A DNA stretch of 64,000 nt. Source: Nitrospirota bacterium. Its GTDB lineage: Bacteria; Nitrospirota; Nitrospiria; SBBL01; JAADHI01. The position numbers and the translations under genes were made by a program. A model generated the notes under the pieces. It ran no database searches. It had not been told where the DNA came from and saw nothing but the letters and a program-made list of their open reading frames with translations. The stretch is taken from contig JAJDBW010000047.1 in assembly GCA_029261155.1 (NCBI GenBank), positions 1 to 64,000 of the forward strand. The letters are read 5' to 3'. Shown here one piece after another: positions 1 to 7,299 of this stretch (positions are counted from its first letter, which is position 1; each line of letters begins with the position of its first letter).

Positions 1-2
1 AG

Positions 3-119
3 ATCAGCCTGTTGCGTTTCATTAACTTTTATAATACCGTCAAACCCCATAAGGGCATTGGCGACATGACCCCTTATGAAAAGCTATTTGAACACTTTCA
101 TGGATCAACAAATGTGTAA
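3..119 (+). pseudogene. Transposase C-terminal fragment (IS3/IS481-type integrase core)
   Basis: The reading frame is open from the window edge and ends with TAA at 117-119. It encodes about 38 residues including FYNTVKPHKGIG and DMTPYEKL, which match the usual end of rve-type transposases (YN..RPH..L....TP). Only the tail lies inside the window, so it may be intact upstream; it is listed here as partial. The RCC1 frame begins directly after its stop, so the right end of the insertion sequence lies roughly between 120 and 147. No terminal inverted repeat can be defined without the left end. It is too short for the ORF track. Confidence 0.6.
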
Positions 120-860
120 ACAACGCGATGTTTTCTAACAAGTAAGGTAAAATGCTGGGGCGGCAATTCAGTAGGACAGCTCGTCATTGGGACAAAAGGG
201 AGGTTCTCTACCCCTGCCATGTTCGTGAGCGGTGTAACTGATGCCAGAGCCATTTCGGCTGGAGGTGATCACACCTGTGCATTGTTGTCCGGTGGATCTG
301 TAAAATGCTGGGGCTGGTTTTGGCATAAAAATTCACTCCCTAAAGGAATCGTTGCGAACGCGGTCGCATCCGGATACGGGGATACCTGCTTCCTTCTGGA
401 TGGATCAGCGAAGTGTTGGGGAAGTAATCCTCACCGAAATTTATGGTCGATCAAAGGTCTGAGCAACGCCAAGAGGATTACAGCAGGTCTGAATCATTAT
501 TGTGCTTTGCTCACGAATGGAACCGTGAAGTGTTGGGGGAAAAATGATCAAGGCCAATTTGGAGATCATTCAAAGGAAAGTTCCTTTAACCCAGTCACGG
601 TGGATGGCGTTTCATCCGCTACCGCCCTAGCAGCTGGAGAATCTCATACATGCGCACTTTTGTCAGACGGTAGTGTGGATTGCTGGGGAGGGAACCACCA
701 AGGCCAGCTGGGTGACGGAACAACGGTGAGTTCTCTTGCTCCTGTGACAGTCAGTGGAATTACTAACGCGACTACCATTACCGCTAGCGGTAACAATTCT
801 TGTGCTACCTTGGAAGACGGCACTGCAAAATGTTGGGGGCCAAACTACTCTCTTGAGTAA
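120..860 (+). pseudogene. RCC1-repeat protein, 5'-truncated
   Basis: The ORF track starts at ATG 219, but the same frame is open back to 120 and already carries repeat sequence there (VKCWGGNSVGQL). The coding region therefore once extended further upstream. At least five repeats of the type 'A..I.AGG.HTCALLS.G.VKCWG.N..GQLG' are visible, as in RCC1-like seven-bladed propellers of secreted bacterial proteins. No signal peptide remains, and a transposase tail ends at 119, which points to interruption by an IS. The 3' end is also abrupt (KCWGPNYSLE then stop) in the middle of a repeat. The original role was probably extracellular or surface binding; the fragment is unlikely to be exported. Confidence 0.65.
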
Positions 861-945
861 GATTATGTCATGGAGGGCATCGCCAACCGCATCGTTTACG
901 ACGTCTCCTCCAAGCCCCCCAGTACCATCGAATAATAGCCTCCGT

Positions 946-3660
946 TTAGAGATTGCCCTCCGGAATCAAGGCCGTACTCACCGAGCGCGTTAAGCTTTCT
1001 TCCTGGTCTGTCTTGATATAAAAGATGTCGACATTCGTGACTTCGCTGTCCACATAGCCTTCGCCCAAGAGCTCATTCCCCTGGCCGAGGAAGAACATCG
1101 CATCGATGTCGCCGGGTACGGCGCCCAAGGCCAGTGCGCTGGAGAGGTCCGCGCCCGCCGTTGAGACCAGCGTGCCGTCCTTGCAGGTGAAGAGCCCAAA
1201 GGCGTTGCAATTCACGATGCTAAATACCCGTGTTTCCGTTTGTCCGGCCATCGTGGCGTTTTCGGTTTCCTTCGTCGCCTGCGAACCGTCCGCCCGCGCC
1301 GCGTAGACTTGAGCATAGACGCCGGGGTTCGGCAGCTCTTCCTTGGTCTGCAGGGTTTGGAAATAGACGTAGTGCCAGGCCGGATCGGTCACCAAGTTGA
1401 GCACGGATTTCTGCGTATCCGGATGCAGGAAAATCGCGCCCCCGCCGCCCTTGGCAATGGATTTGACCGAACTGATTGGGCGTTCGGGGCCAAGATCCAC
1501 AGGTGTGTAAACGAGATTGTTCGCCGTGAGTTTCATATCCAAAATCTTTCGCCCTCCCTCGTTGGCCAATTGAACGGCCTTGCCGTCCCCGAAGAGCGGC
1601 ATGCGATAGATTTTTCCGAAGTCCGAAAAATAGAGCATGTCGCCATCGTAGACGGAGAAAAGCCCGTCGGGAAAGGACGACTTGTCGTCGTCTATTTCGT
1701 GCGACGAAATGTACTTGAGCGTCGCAGCGTTTATCAGATTGTTGATGCTCAGGTCGTTGGTGTTGTAAGGCGCATCGACGCTGAGGGTGTTGGCGTCGAT
1801 ATCGTAGACATAGAGCAGGCCTTGTGTCCCAGCTTTGTTGGCCTTGCTGCTGTCGTCGCTCGTCCATTCCGGTTTGTAGAGTAGGTCGATGCGAAGGGCG
1901 ACCTTGCCGGAGAAGGCGGCCTTGGACCCGCGGGTAGAGAGCGGAAAGACGCCGAGCATGTAGAATTTTTCCCGCCGCTTGCAAAAGGGCGGCGAGAATT
2001 CCTCCGGCGCGGGCGGCTTGGAGGCCGCGAAGACGATAGGGGAGCCGATGCCATTGGCCTTCGCCTTGAAGACGTTCCAACCCGGCGTGGTGTCGTCGTC
2101 GCCCAGCTTGCCCGTAAAGCCGACCTTGCCGGCGCCGTTTGTCGTTGTGTGGTCTTCCTCCTCGAATTCCGGATCGTCCACGCGCGTCCATTGAACGAGT
2201 TCCCCGCTTACCGGATTTTTAAAGGCGTCGTAGGCCCCGACGATGAAAGGATCAGCGAGCCATTCGCCTTCGTTTCCGACTTGATCGAAGCCCGATTCCG
2301 CACAAAAGAGCATAAAGTTTGTTTCCTTCAAGGCCGTGCCGCAGTCACTCAAATCGATGTTGCAGCGATGAAGCGCAATATAACTGGCCTGCGTGTTCAG
2401 TGTGACATCGCCGCTGGCCGTGAGGTCCACGGCTTCTTCGATGACGATGGCTTTAACGACGCGCCGTCCGGCGATTTGGGTTTCGAGATTGGCCAGTTCG
2501 GAATCGCTGGCGTCGAATCGAATCGTCTGGACGGTGCCATCCGCGAGGCAGATCTTTTTCGTACGTTTTTTTAATTTTAAGTTGAAAGCGTTTTGTCCCA
2601 GCTTTTCGAGATCGTCGTTGAAGATCTCAGGGTCGGTTGTCGGATCGGCCGTCTGCGGAAAATGGACCTCGACTTCGTTTTTGCCGTTCGGGCAGGGGAA
2701 GGTAATGTCCGCCGGTTGATCTGGATTCACAAAATAGCTCGTGTTCGTGTCAAGCCCGCCCACGGCGGCGGGGCCGGAGACCAGTACAGGCGTGCCCGTG
2801 AAAAAGCCGAGGGGATAGGGTTTCGAGGGATCGCCCGCCTTGTGCGGCTTTAGCACGTCTAGGTTCGCATCGGCCTGCGTCGTGTAGTTGGGCAGACTCC
2901 GTTCTTGTCTTCGGGATTTAATGGCGAGCCAGCCGGTGATTGCGCCTGTGTCCATGTCTACCAATTCGCCAATCGTAAAGATGTCGCGGCCCCTCGGCAG
3001 GGTGATGGGATCGTCATTCGGTCCCATACCGAGCTGGATAATTTTTTCGACATTGTCGTCGCCGATGGTGCAGCTGTCGTCCGGGCCGGGCATTGCATAG
3101 ACATAGAGTGAATTGTCGATGTTGGCATAATCTTCCAAAAGTGCGATCACGCCGCACATCTTATTCGCTTTATCTTCGCTGGAAACTTGAAGGGGCGTTT
3201 GCGATTGGGCTTTCAGCGCGCTGACCTTGTAGAAACGTCCGTTCGCAAATTCGTCGCCGGGTAATAGTTTTTCGTCGTCGAAAAACTGTTCGGACGGAAT
3301 GAGGTTTTCGCCCTGGGCGTAAAGAACAGCGTGAAGCTGTTTGTCCGTGACTTTTTGCGCGCCGGTGTTCCAAGTGCCGTTCACCACTTTTTGGAGCGAG
3401 CCCGCAATAAAGTCCGGTGCAATCTGCGCCGGAGCAGTGGGTTGCGCGGGATCGACGGCCCAAAGGCCGCAGCCCGTAAAAAAGAGCAGGCCGCCTGATC
3501 CGCCGGTGGGCCCGATCGCGGGGGCATTGTCCGGACAAGGATTGGCGGCGGCGTTTTGTCCGCCCCCTTCTCCGCCGCCCCCTCCGACACAGCTGGCGGC
3601 AAGACAAAACACCACCAATAAAATGAAGTGACTGAACCCTAAGCCGAAGCCTTTTTTCAT
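946..3660 (-). CDS. Large secreted lipoprotein of unknown function (904 aa)
   Basis: The N-terminus is a lipoprotein signal: Met-Lys-Lys, a hydrophobic stretch, then lipobox LAASC with Cys at about residue 24, followed by a Gly-rich linker (GGGGGEGGG). The start is supported by a GGAGGGG Shine-Dalgarno sequence. The mature part is rich in Asp, Gly and Thr with beta-type sequence, and includes phrases such as LYFSDFGKIYRMPLFGDG that resemble beta-propeller blades. I do not recognise a named family. It is transcribed away from the sigma-54 cluster, probably anchored to the outer membrane or exported. Many shadow ORFs lie on both strands inside it. Confidence 0.7.
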   Translation of the reverse strand: MKKGFGLGFSHFILLVVFCLAASCVGGGGGEGGGQNAAANPCPDNAPAIGPTGGSGGLLFFTGCGLWAVDPAQPTAPAQIAPDFIAGSLQKVVNGTWNTGAQKVTDKQLHAVLYAQGENLIPSEQFFDDEKLLPGDEFANGRFYKVSALKAQSQTPLQVSSEDKANKMCGVIALLEDYANIDNSLYVYAMPGPDDSCTIGDDNVEKIIQLGMGPNDDPITLPRGRDIFTIGELVDMDTGAITGWLAIKSRRQERSLPNYTTQADANLDVLKPHKAGDPSKPYPLGFFTGTPVLVSGPAAVGGLDTNTSYFVNPDQPADITFPCPNGKNEVEVHFPQTADPTTDPEIFNDDLEKLGQNAFNLKLKKRTKKICLADGTVQTIRFDASDSELANLETQIAGRRVVKAIVIEEAVDLTASGDVTLNTQASYIALHRCNIDLSDCGTALKETNFMLFCAESGFDQVGNEGEWLADPFIVGAYDAFKNPVSGELVQWTRVDDPEFEEEDHTTTNGAGKVGFTGKLGDDDTTPGWNVFKAKANGIGSPIVFAASKPPAPEEFSPPFCKRREKFYMLGVFPLSTRGSKAAFSGKVALRIDLLYKPEWTSDDSSKANKAGTQGLLYVYDIDANTLSVDAPYNTNDLSINNLINAATLKYISSHEIDDDKSSFPDGLFSVYDGDMLYFSDFGKIYRMPLFGDGKAVQLANEGGRKILDMKLTANNLVYTPVDLGPERPISSVKSIAKGGGGAIFLHPDTQKSVLNLVTDPAWHYVYFQTLQTKEELPNPGVYAQVYAARADGSQATKETENATMAGQTETRVFSIVNCNAFGLFTCKDGTLVSTAGADLSSALALGAVPGDIDAMFFLGQGNELLGEGYVDSEVTNVDIFYIKTDQEESLTRSVSTALIPEGNL

Positions 3661-3919
3661 TTTCCCCTCCGAAATTTCATCTTCTATAAATACGGCTTGT
3701 CATGATCTAAGCGGACATAGTGCAGGAAACGGACCAAGCCGATGAGAGGGGATGTTTAGATCTTGCGCTCGCCAAATTCAAAAGACAGCGGCGAATCGAA
3801 AAGGCCGGAAGGAGAAGGAATCGCCCTATCTAATAGAGAAGTGTGGGCGAGGATCGTCAGAAAGAAAGAACGGGCGTATCCATACGGCTTGTTTGTCGTG
3901 CCGATGTTAGGGGTTTTTA
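3661..3919. other. Divergent intergenic region, no convincing gene
   Basis: It separates the minus-strand lipoprotein from the sigma-54 cluster. The track's ORF at 3763-4002 runs through the activator repeats and into the promoter, has no good ribosome binding site and no recognisable domain, so it is not called. Confidence 0.5.
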
Positions 3920-3958
3920 TTTCCGGAAAACAAAAGGGGAATTTCCGGAAACCGAAAG
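3920..3958 (+). promoter_or_regulatory. Tandem upstream activator-like sites (copy 1)
   Basis: Two related sites lie here, TTTCCGGAAAACAAAAG and TTTCCGGAAACCGAAAG, about 22 bp apart and so on one DNA face, ending about 50 bp upstream of the sigma-54 -24 element. Variants of the same pair precede the other two sigma-54 promoters (5921-5961 and 6658-6695). The shared form is roughly TTCCGGAAnCCGAAAG. This arrangement is expected for a bacterial enhancer-binding protein; its identity is inferred only. Confidence 0.6.
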
Positions 3959-4007
3959 GTAAGCGGCCAAAAAGGCGATTTAATCCCCTTGTGGGCTCTT
4001 AAAATTT

Positions 4008-4023
4008 TGGCACGGCCCTTGCT
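4008..4023 (+). promoter_or_regulatory. Sigma-54 promoter 1
   Basis: TGGCACGGCCCTTGCT fits the -24/-12 consensus (TGGCAC-N5-TTGCW) with correct GG-to-GC spacing. The identical 16-mer occurs at 6010 and 6757, each time about 100 bp upstream of a paralogous small secreted protein gene. Transcription should start near 4034. Confidence 0.9.
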
Positions 4024-4056
4024 CTATACACATCCCGTTAGGCAATGACGAGGGTT

Positions 4057-4075
4057 GAGAAGGAAAGTCCTTCTC
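4057..4075 (+). promoter_or_regulatory. Leader hairpin, copy 1
   Basis: A perfect 8-bp stem, GAGAAGGA/TCCTTCTC with a 3-nt loop, sits in the 5' leader between the sigma-54 promoter and the start codon. A matching stem with a 6-nt loop is in the leader of copy 2 (6056-6077). Copy 3 shares the preceding CGTTAGGCAA block but not the stem. A role in mRNA stability or translation is possible but unproven. Confidence 0.45.
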
Positions 4076-4120
4076 GGGATGACCCATAAACTTAAATTAA
4101 AAACATAAGGAGAAACGAAA

Positions 4121-4495
4121 ATGAAAAAGATGACCGCATTGGCAGCGTTTTTAGGATTGGCAATTATGTTTGGCGCACCGGCGAAAAGCGAGGCCTTCTG
4201 CTTGCTGCTTTGCGACGACAGCGACGAAGTCGCGATTGTGCAAGTGGAAGAATTTGCAGAAGTGACCGACTCTTCTTTAACCGCCGGTGATGGCAACACC
4301 ACGGCGATCAAAAACAGCAACAGTGTGGTGATTGGTGACGACGTAAGCAATCGTCAGAGCAACTTCATGGGCGGCATCGGCCTCAACGGCGGTGACCTCA
4401 GCCAGAGCAACTCGGCCAACATCACCGGTCAGCAAAATACCAATATCCACGACAACGACATGCGTTCTTTCCGAGGCGTTGCAGGAAACAACTAA
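4121..4495 (+). CDS. Small secreted Asn/Ser/Gly-rich protein, paralogue 1 (124 aa)
   Basis: The start has a strong Shine-Dalgarno sequence (AAGGAG). A Sec signal peptide ends near AKSEA at residue 25. The mature protein starts with a Cys pair (FCLLLC), then an acidic segment, then a repetitive polar region with GDGNTTAIKNSNS, VVIGDDVSNRQSN and SQSNSANITGQQNTN. Alternating Asn, Ser, Gly and Gln with small hydrophobics resembles curlin-type or beta-solenoid subunits, but I do not recognise a named family. The mature part is almost identical to paralogue 2 and close to paralogue 3, all exactly 124 residues. It has its own sigma-54 promoter and terminator, so it is probably made in large amounts. 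A structural surface-fibre or matrix role is inferred. Confidence 0.8.
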   Translation: MKKMTALAAFLGLAIMFGAPAKSEAFCLLLCDDSDEVAIVQVEEFAEVTDSSLTAGDGNTTAIKNSNSVVIGDDVSNRQSNFMGGIGLNGGDLSQSNSANITGQQNTNIHDNDMRSFRGVAGNN

Positions 4496-4509
4496 TGCCT
4501 TTTGAATGA

Positions 4510-4545
4510 AAGGGGCGAGGCCGATGGCTTCGCCCCTTTTTTTTT
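4510..4545 (+). terminator. Intrinsic terminator after paralogue 1
   Basis: A GC-rich stem (AAGGGGCGA...TCGCCCCTT) is followed by nine T residues, directly downstream of the stop codon. It should isolate copy 1 from the aquaporin gene. Confidence 0.9.
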
Positions 4546-4765
4546 GTCATTTTCTCCATTTTCAAATCGATTCCGATGTTTTTAACTTTATCTTTTTCGC
4601 GTCTTGTCCTTATGGATTCCTTCCAATGAATAGACTTTATGTTTTCCATCAAAATCCTTAGGCTCGTTATTGTCAAAGTTGAAGTATTTAAGCTTGCTTG
4701 CTATCATCCGGCATAAGGACACGCGAAGGTGTTCGTCGTCTTTGAATTTGTTTTATGAGGAGCTT

Positions 4766-5422
4766 ATGTCGAAAAAGTGCATTGCCGAGTATATTGGCAC
4801 GTTCGTTCTTGTTTTTTCGGGGACCTCCGCCATTGTCGTGAATGACTTAAGCGATGGCAGGGTCACCCATGTCGGCATCGCGATGGTCTTCGGTCTTGTT
4901 GTCGCTGCGATGATTTACACATTGGGCGATATATCAGGGGCCCATCTTAATCCCGCGGTGACCATCGGGTTTTGGTGCGCAAAACGTTTCCCGAGAAAAA
5001 ACGTCATTCCCTATATTCTCAGCCAAATTTTGGGTGCTGTGAGTGCCAGCCTGCTGGTCTATCTTTTGTTTTTAAACCATGAAACCTTTGGCGCGACCTT
5101 ACCCTCCGGGACGCAGGGGCAGTCCTTTATATTGGAGTTGGTTCTTACGTTCATTCTTATGCTCACCATTATTAATGTTTCAAGCGAGGCAAAAGAAAAG
5201 GGGATTATTGCCGGATTGGCAATTGGCAGTGTTGTGGGCTTGGAGGCTTTATTTGCAGGCCCCATCTCCGGTGCCTCAATGAATCCGGCCCGTTCTATCG
5301 GACCCGCGTTATTGAGCGGTCACTTCAATTCGCTTTGGTTGTATATTGTCGCGCCAATCCTCGGGGCATGCCTGGCGATTGTTTGTTGTCGCTGTGTTAG
5401 GGAAAAGGAATGTTGTCGCTAA
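4766..5422 (+). CDS. MIP-family aquaporin/glyceroporin, AqpS-like
   Basis: Six-helix MIP channel with both pore motifs in order, HLNPAVT in the first half and SMNPARS in the second. The start chosen is the internal ATG at 4766 (MSKKCIAEYIGTF), preceded by TGAGGAG; the track start at 4670 adds a non-conserved N-terminus. It overlaps the downstream arsenate reductase gene by 13 bp, so the two are translationally coupled. In Sinorhizobium meliloti such a pair detoxifies arsenic: ArsC makes As(III), which leaves through AqpS. That role fits here but rests on context. The pair lies between paralogues 1 and 2 of the sigma-54 family, which suggests insertion between duplicated copies. Confidence 0.85.
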   Translation: MSKKCIAEYIGTFVLVFSGTSAIVVNDLSDGRVTHVGIAMVFGLVVAAMIYTLGDISGAHLNPAVTIGFWCAKRFPRKNVIPYILSQILGAVSASLLVYLLFLNHETFGATLPSGTQGQSFILELVLTFILMLTIINVSSEAKEKGIIAGLAIGSVVGLEALFAGPISGASMNPARSIGPALLSGHFNSLWLYIVAPILGACLAIVCCRCVREKECCR

Positions 5423-5841
5423 GGAAAACCGTTTTATTTGTCTGTGTTGAGAATTCCTGCCGCAGTCAGATGGCGGAAGCCTTCGGAAAAATTTTAGGAC
5501 AAGACGTGATTGAATCTTATTCCAGTGGTTCCCATCCCTCCGGTAGGGTTAATGAAAAAGCGATTCGCTCGATGAGAGAATTGGGATATGACTTAAGTGC
5601 TCATCGATCGAAACAGACTGATCGTCTTCCGCAGCAAAGGTTCGATTATGTCGTGACAATGGGCTGTGGTGAGGCCTGTCCAAATATCCAAGCAAGGGAA
5701 CGCGTGGATTGGCAGATACCCGATCCAAAGCACATGGAAATGAAAGCATTCAATGTGGTTCGGGACACCATTAAAGATAAAGTCATTTGTTTAATTGAGA
5801 AGATAAAGTCCACAAACGCGCCCATCCAGATACAGCGCTAA
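5410..5841 (+). CDS. arsC: Arsenate reductase, low-Mr phosphatase type
   Basis: The N-terminal P-loop has the Cys-x5-Arg signature (C12-VENSC-R18) inside VLFVCVENSCRSQMAEA, typical of thioredoxin- or mycothiol-linked ArsC of the low-molecular-weight tyrosine phosphatase fold. A second Cys pair sits in MGCGEACP, followed by the conserved W.IPDP segment that carries the catalytic Asp. Length (143 aa) is normal. It reduces As(V) to As(III) in the cytoplasm. The gene overlaps the aquaporin gene, giving an efflux route for the product. No ArsR or ArsB is visible nearby. Confidence 0.88.
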   Translation: MLSLRKTVLFVCVENSCRSQMAEAFGKILGQDVIESYSSGSHPSGRVNEKAIRSMRELGYDLSAHRSKQTDRLPQQRFDYVVTMGCGEACPNIQARERVDWQIPDPKHMEMKAFNVVRDTIKDKVICLIEKIKSTNAPIQIQR

Positions 5842-5920
5842 GTCCGCGTATTTATCAGGGGCATCTTCGCCCCTATCCCTTCATTAGGTTCTTGCATCTG
5901 CTCCCAAGGTTCATCTTCTC

Positions 5921-5961
5921 TTTTCCGAATTCCGAAAGTCTTTTTCTAGAAACCGAAAGTC
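5921..5961 (+). promoter_or_regulatory. Tandem upstream activator-like sites (copy 2)
   Basis: TTTTCCGAATTCCGAAAGTC is followed directly by a second site containing AGAAACCGAAAGTC, about 21 bp apart and ending about 50 bp before the sigma-54 core, the same geometry as at copy 1. The CCGAAAG half is the best conserved part. Confidence 0.55.
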
Positions 5962-6009
5962 AGATCTCGGAAGATTGACCTTAAACCTCATTTTTGGTCT
6001 TTAAAATTT

Positions 6010-6025
6010 TGGCACGGCCCTTGCT
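6010..6025 (+). promoter_or_regulatory. Sigma-54 promoter 2
   Basis: TGGCACGGCCCTTGCT is identical to copy 1, and the match extends into the flanks (TTAAAATTT upstream and CTATACACATCCCG downstream). The duplication that made paralogues 1 and 2 therefore included the promoter. Confidence 0.9.
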
Positions 6026-6055
6026 CTATACACATCCCGTTAGGCAATGACAGTG

Positions 6056-6077
6056 GAGAAGGAGAAAAGTCCTTCTC
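6056..6077 (+). promoter_or_regulatory. Leader hairpin, copy 2
   Basis: The stem GAGAAGGA/TCCTTCTC is kept while the loop differs from copy 1 (6 nt instead of 3). This suggests selection on pairing, or simply recent common origin. Confidence 0.4.
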
Positions 6078-6124
6078 ATGATGATCAAAAAAAATAAAAC
6101 TTAAATAATAAAGGAGAAACGAAA

Positions 6125-6499
6125 ATGAAAAAGATGACTGTGTTCGCGACGTTTTTGGGATTGGCGATGATGTTTGCAGCTCCGGCGAAGAGTGAAGCCT
6201 TCTGCCTGATCTTCTGCTCCGACGGCGACGAAGTGGCCGTGGTTGAAGTCGAAGAGTTTGCCGAAGTGACCGATTCTTCTTTAACCGCCGGTGATGGCAA
6301 CACCACGGCGATCAAAAATAGCAACAGTGTTGTGATTGGTGACGATGTCTCCAATCGTCAAAGCAACTTCATGGGCGGCATTGGCATGAACCGTGGCGAT
6401 CTCAGCCAGAGCAACTCGGCCAACATCACCGGTCAGCAAAACACCAACATCCATGACAACGACATGCGTTCGTTCCGAGGCGTAACCGGAAACAACTAA
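6125..6499 (+). CDS. Small secreted Asn/Ser/Gly-rich protein, paralogue 2 (124 aa)
   Basis: Same architecture as paralogue 1: signal peptide ending KSEA, a Cys pair (FCLIFC), an acidic stretch and a polar repeat region ending NTNIHDNDMRSFRG. From residue 45 onward it differs from paralogue 1 at only a few positions, for example LNGG versus MNRG and GVAGNN versus GVTGNN. Shine-Dalgarno and leader are also conserved. It has its own sigma-54 promoter and strong terminator and is probably an alternative or additional source of the same abundant subunit. Confidence 0.8.
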   Translation: MKKMTVFATFLGLAMMFAAPAKSEAFCLIFCSDGDEVAVVEVEEFAEVTDSSLTAGDGNTTAIKNSNSVVIGDDVSNRQSNFMGGIGMNRGDLSQSNSANITGQQNTNIHDNDMRSFRGVTGNN

Positions 6500-6512
6500 T
6501 GCGGTATGGATA

Positions 6513-6546
6513 AAGGGGCGGCGCTTCGGTGCCGCCCCTTTTTTTT
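6513..6546 (+). terminator. Intrinsic terminator after paralogue 2
   Basis: A long stem (AAGGGGCGGCGC...GTGCCGCCCCTT) with a TTCG-type loop is followed by a run of T. It should block read-through from paralogue 2 into paralogue 3. Confidence 0.9.
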
Positions 6547-6657
6547 GTTTCGATTTTATTTCCCTTTCGCAAAGGAGGAATAAACCTTCGCCGATAATTA
6601 TATTAATTTTGAAATTTTAGCACTGCGCCCCCTTAGCCTTTCTCGCGTTCAAGCCAG

Positions 6658-6695
6658 CTTCCGGAATCCGAAAGGGTTTTTCCAGAATCCAAAAG
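6658..6695 (+). promoter_or_regulatory. Tandem upstream activator-like sites (copy 3)
   Basis: CTTCCGGAATCCGAAAG and TTTTTCCAGAATCCAAAAG, about 20 bp apart, end about 62 bp upstream of the third sigma-54 core. The flanking DNA differs from copies 1 and 2, so conservation of these sites is more informative here. Confidence 0.6.
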
Positions 6696-6756
6696 TTCTG
6701 CGGTCTCGAAAAGACGGAAACCCCATTATACCGGGCGCTTTTCCCTGTTTTCGCCG

Positions 6757-6772
6757 TGGCACGGCCCTTGCT
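6757..6772 (+). promoter_or_regulatory. Sigma-54 promoter 3
   Basis: TGGCACGGCCCTTGCT again, although the surrounding sequence has diverged from the other copies. This promoter probably drives paralogue 3 and, through a weak downstream hairpin, the CsgG-like operon. Confidence 0.88.
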
Positions 6773-6864
6773 CTATAGCTTTGACGTTAGGCAAGACAAG
6801 AAGGAGTAAGGGCGTCCTCATTGGGATGATCCTTCAAACATTAAAAAACAAAGGAGAAACGAAA

Positions 6865-7239
6865 ATGAAAAAGATGATTGTCTTAGCAACATTTTTAGGA
6901 TTGGCGGTGATGTTTGCGGCACCGGCGAAGAGTGAAGCCTTCTGCTTGATTTTCTGCTCCGATAGCGACGAAGTCGCGGTGGTGGAAGTCGAAGCGTTTG
7001 CCGAAGTGACCGATTCGTCCTTAACGGCCGGCGACGGCAACACGACGGCGCTGAAGAACAGCAACACCGTGGTGATCGGCGGTGACGTGAACACCAACCA
7101 AAGGAATTTTATCGGCGGCATCGGTGTGAACCACGGCGATATTAGCCAGAGCAACTCGGCCAACATCACCGGCCAGCAAAACACCAACATCCACGACAAC
7201 GACATGCGTTCCTTCCGTGGACGCACGGGGAACAACTAA
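6865..7239 (+). CDS. Small secreted Asn/Ser/Gly-rich protein, paralogue 3 (124 aa)
   Basis: The track start at 6781 is upstream of the real ATG at 6865, which has the same AAGGAGAAACGAAA leader as the paralogues and gives exactly 124 residues. Signal peptide, Cys pair (FCLIFC) and the SQSNSANITGQQNTNIHDND block are kept. The middle is more diverged (TVVIGGDVNTNQRNF). It is the last copy before the CsgG-like operon and is not followed by a U-tract terminator. It may be the minor or founding subunit co-expressed with the export machinery. Confidence 0.8.
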   Translation: MKKMIVLATFLGLAVMFAAPAKSEAFCLIFCSDSDEVAVVEVEAFAEVTDSSLTAGDGNTTALKNSNTVVIGGDVNTNQRNFIGGIGVNHGDISQSNSANITGQQNTNIHDNDMRSFRGRTGNN

Positions 7240-7257
7240 TCGAAACAAAAGCGAGAC

Positions 7258-7276
7258 GGGGGTGCGGTGCACCCCC
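7258..7276 (+). terminator. Weak hairpin after paralogue 3 (possible attenuator)
   Basis: The stem GGGGGTGC/GCACCCCC with a 3-nt loop lies between paralogue 3 and the next gene and lacks a T-run. Unlike the terminators after copies 1 and 2 it should allow partial read-through, or protect the 3' end of the upstream message. Confidence 0.45.
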
Positions 7277-7299
7277 TACCGCTTAAAGGGAGAAGTCGG

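Noticed and set aside
1220-2191. 323-aa minus-strand ORF
   Set aside because: Alternative-frame shadow of the 904-aa lipoprotein; Arg/Gln-rich, no domain.
3763-4002. 79-aa plus-strand ORF before the first sigma-54 promoter
   Set aside because: It runs through the activator repeats, lacks a ribosome site and domain, and is basic low-complexity sequence.
7258-7276. Full intrinsic terminator between paralogue 3 and the export operon
   Set aside because: No T-run follows the stem; listed instead as a weak hairpin.
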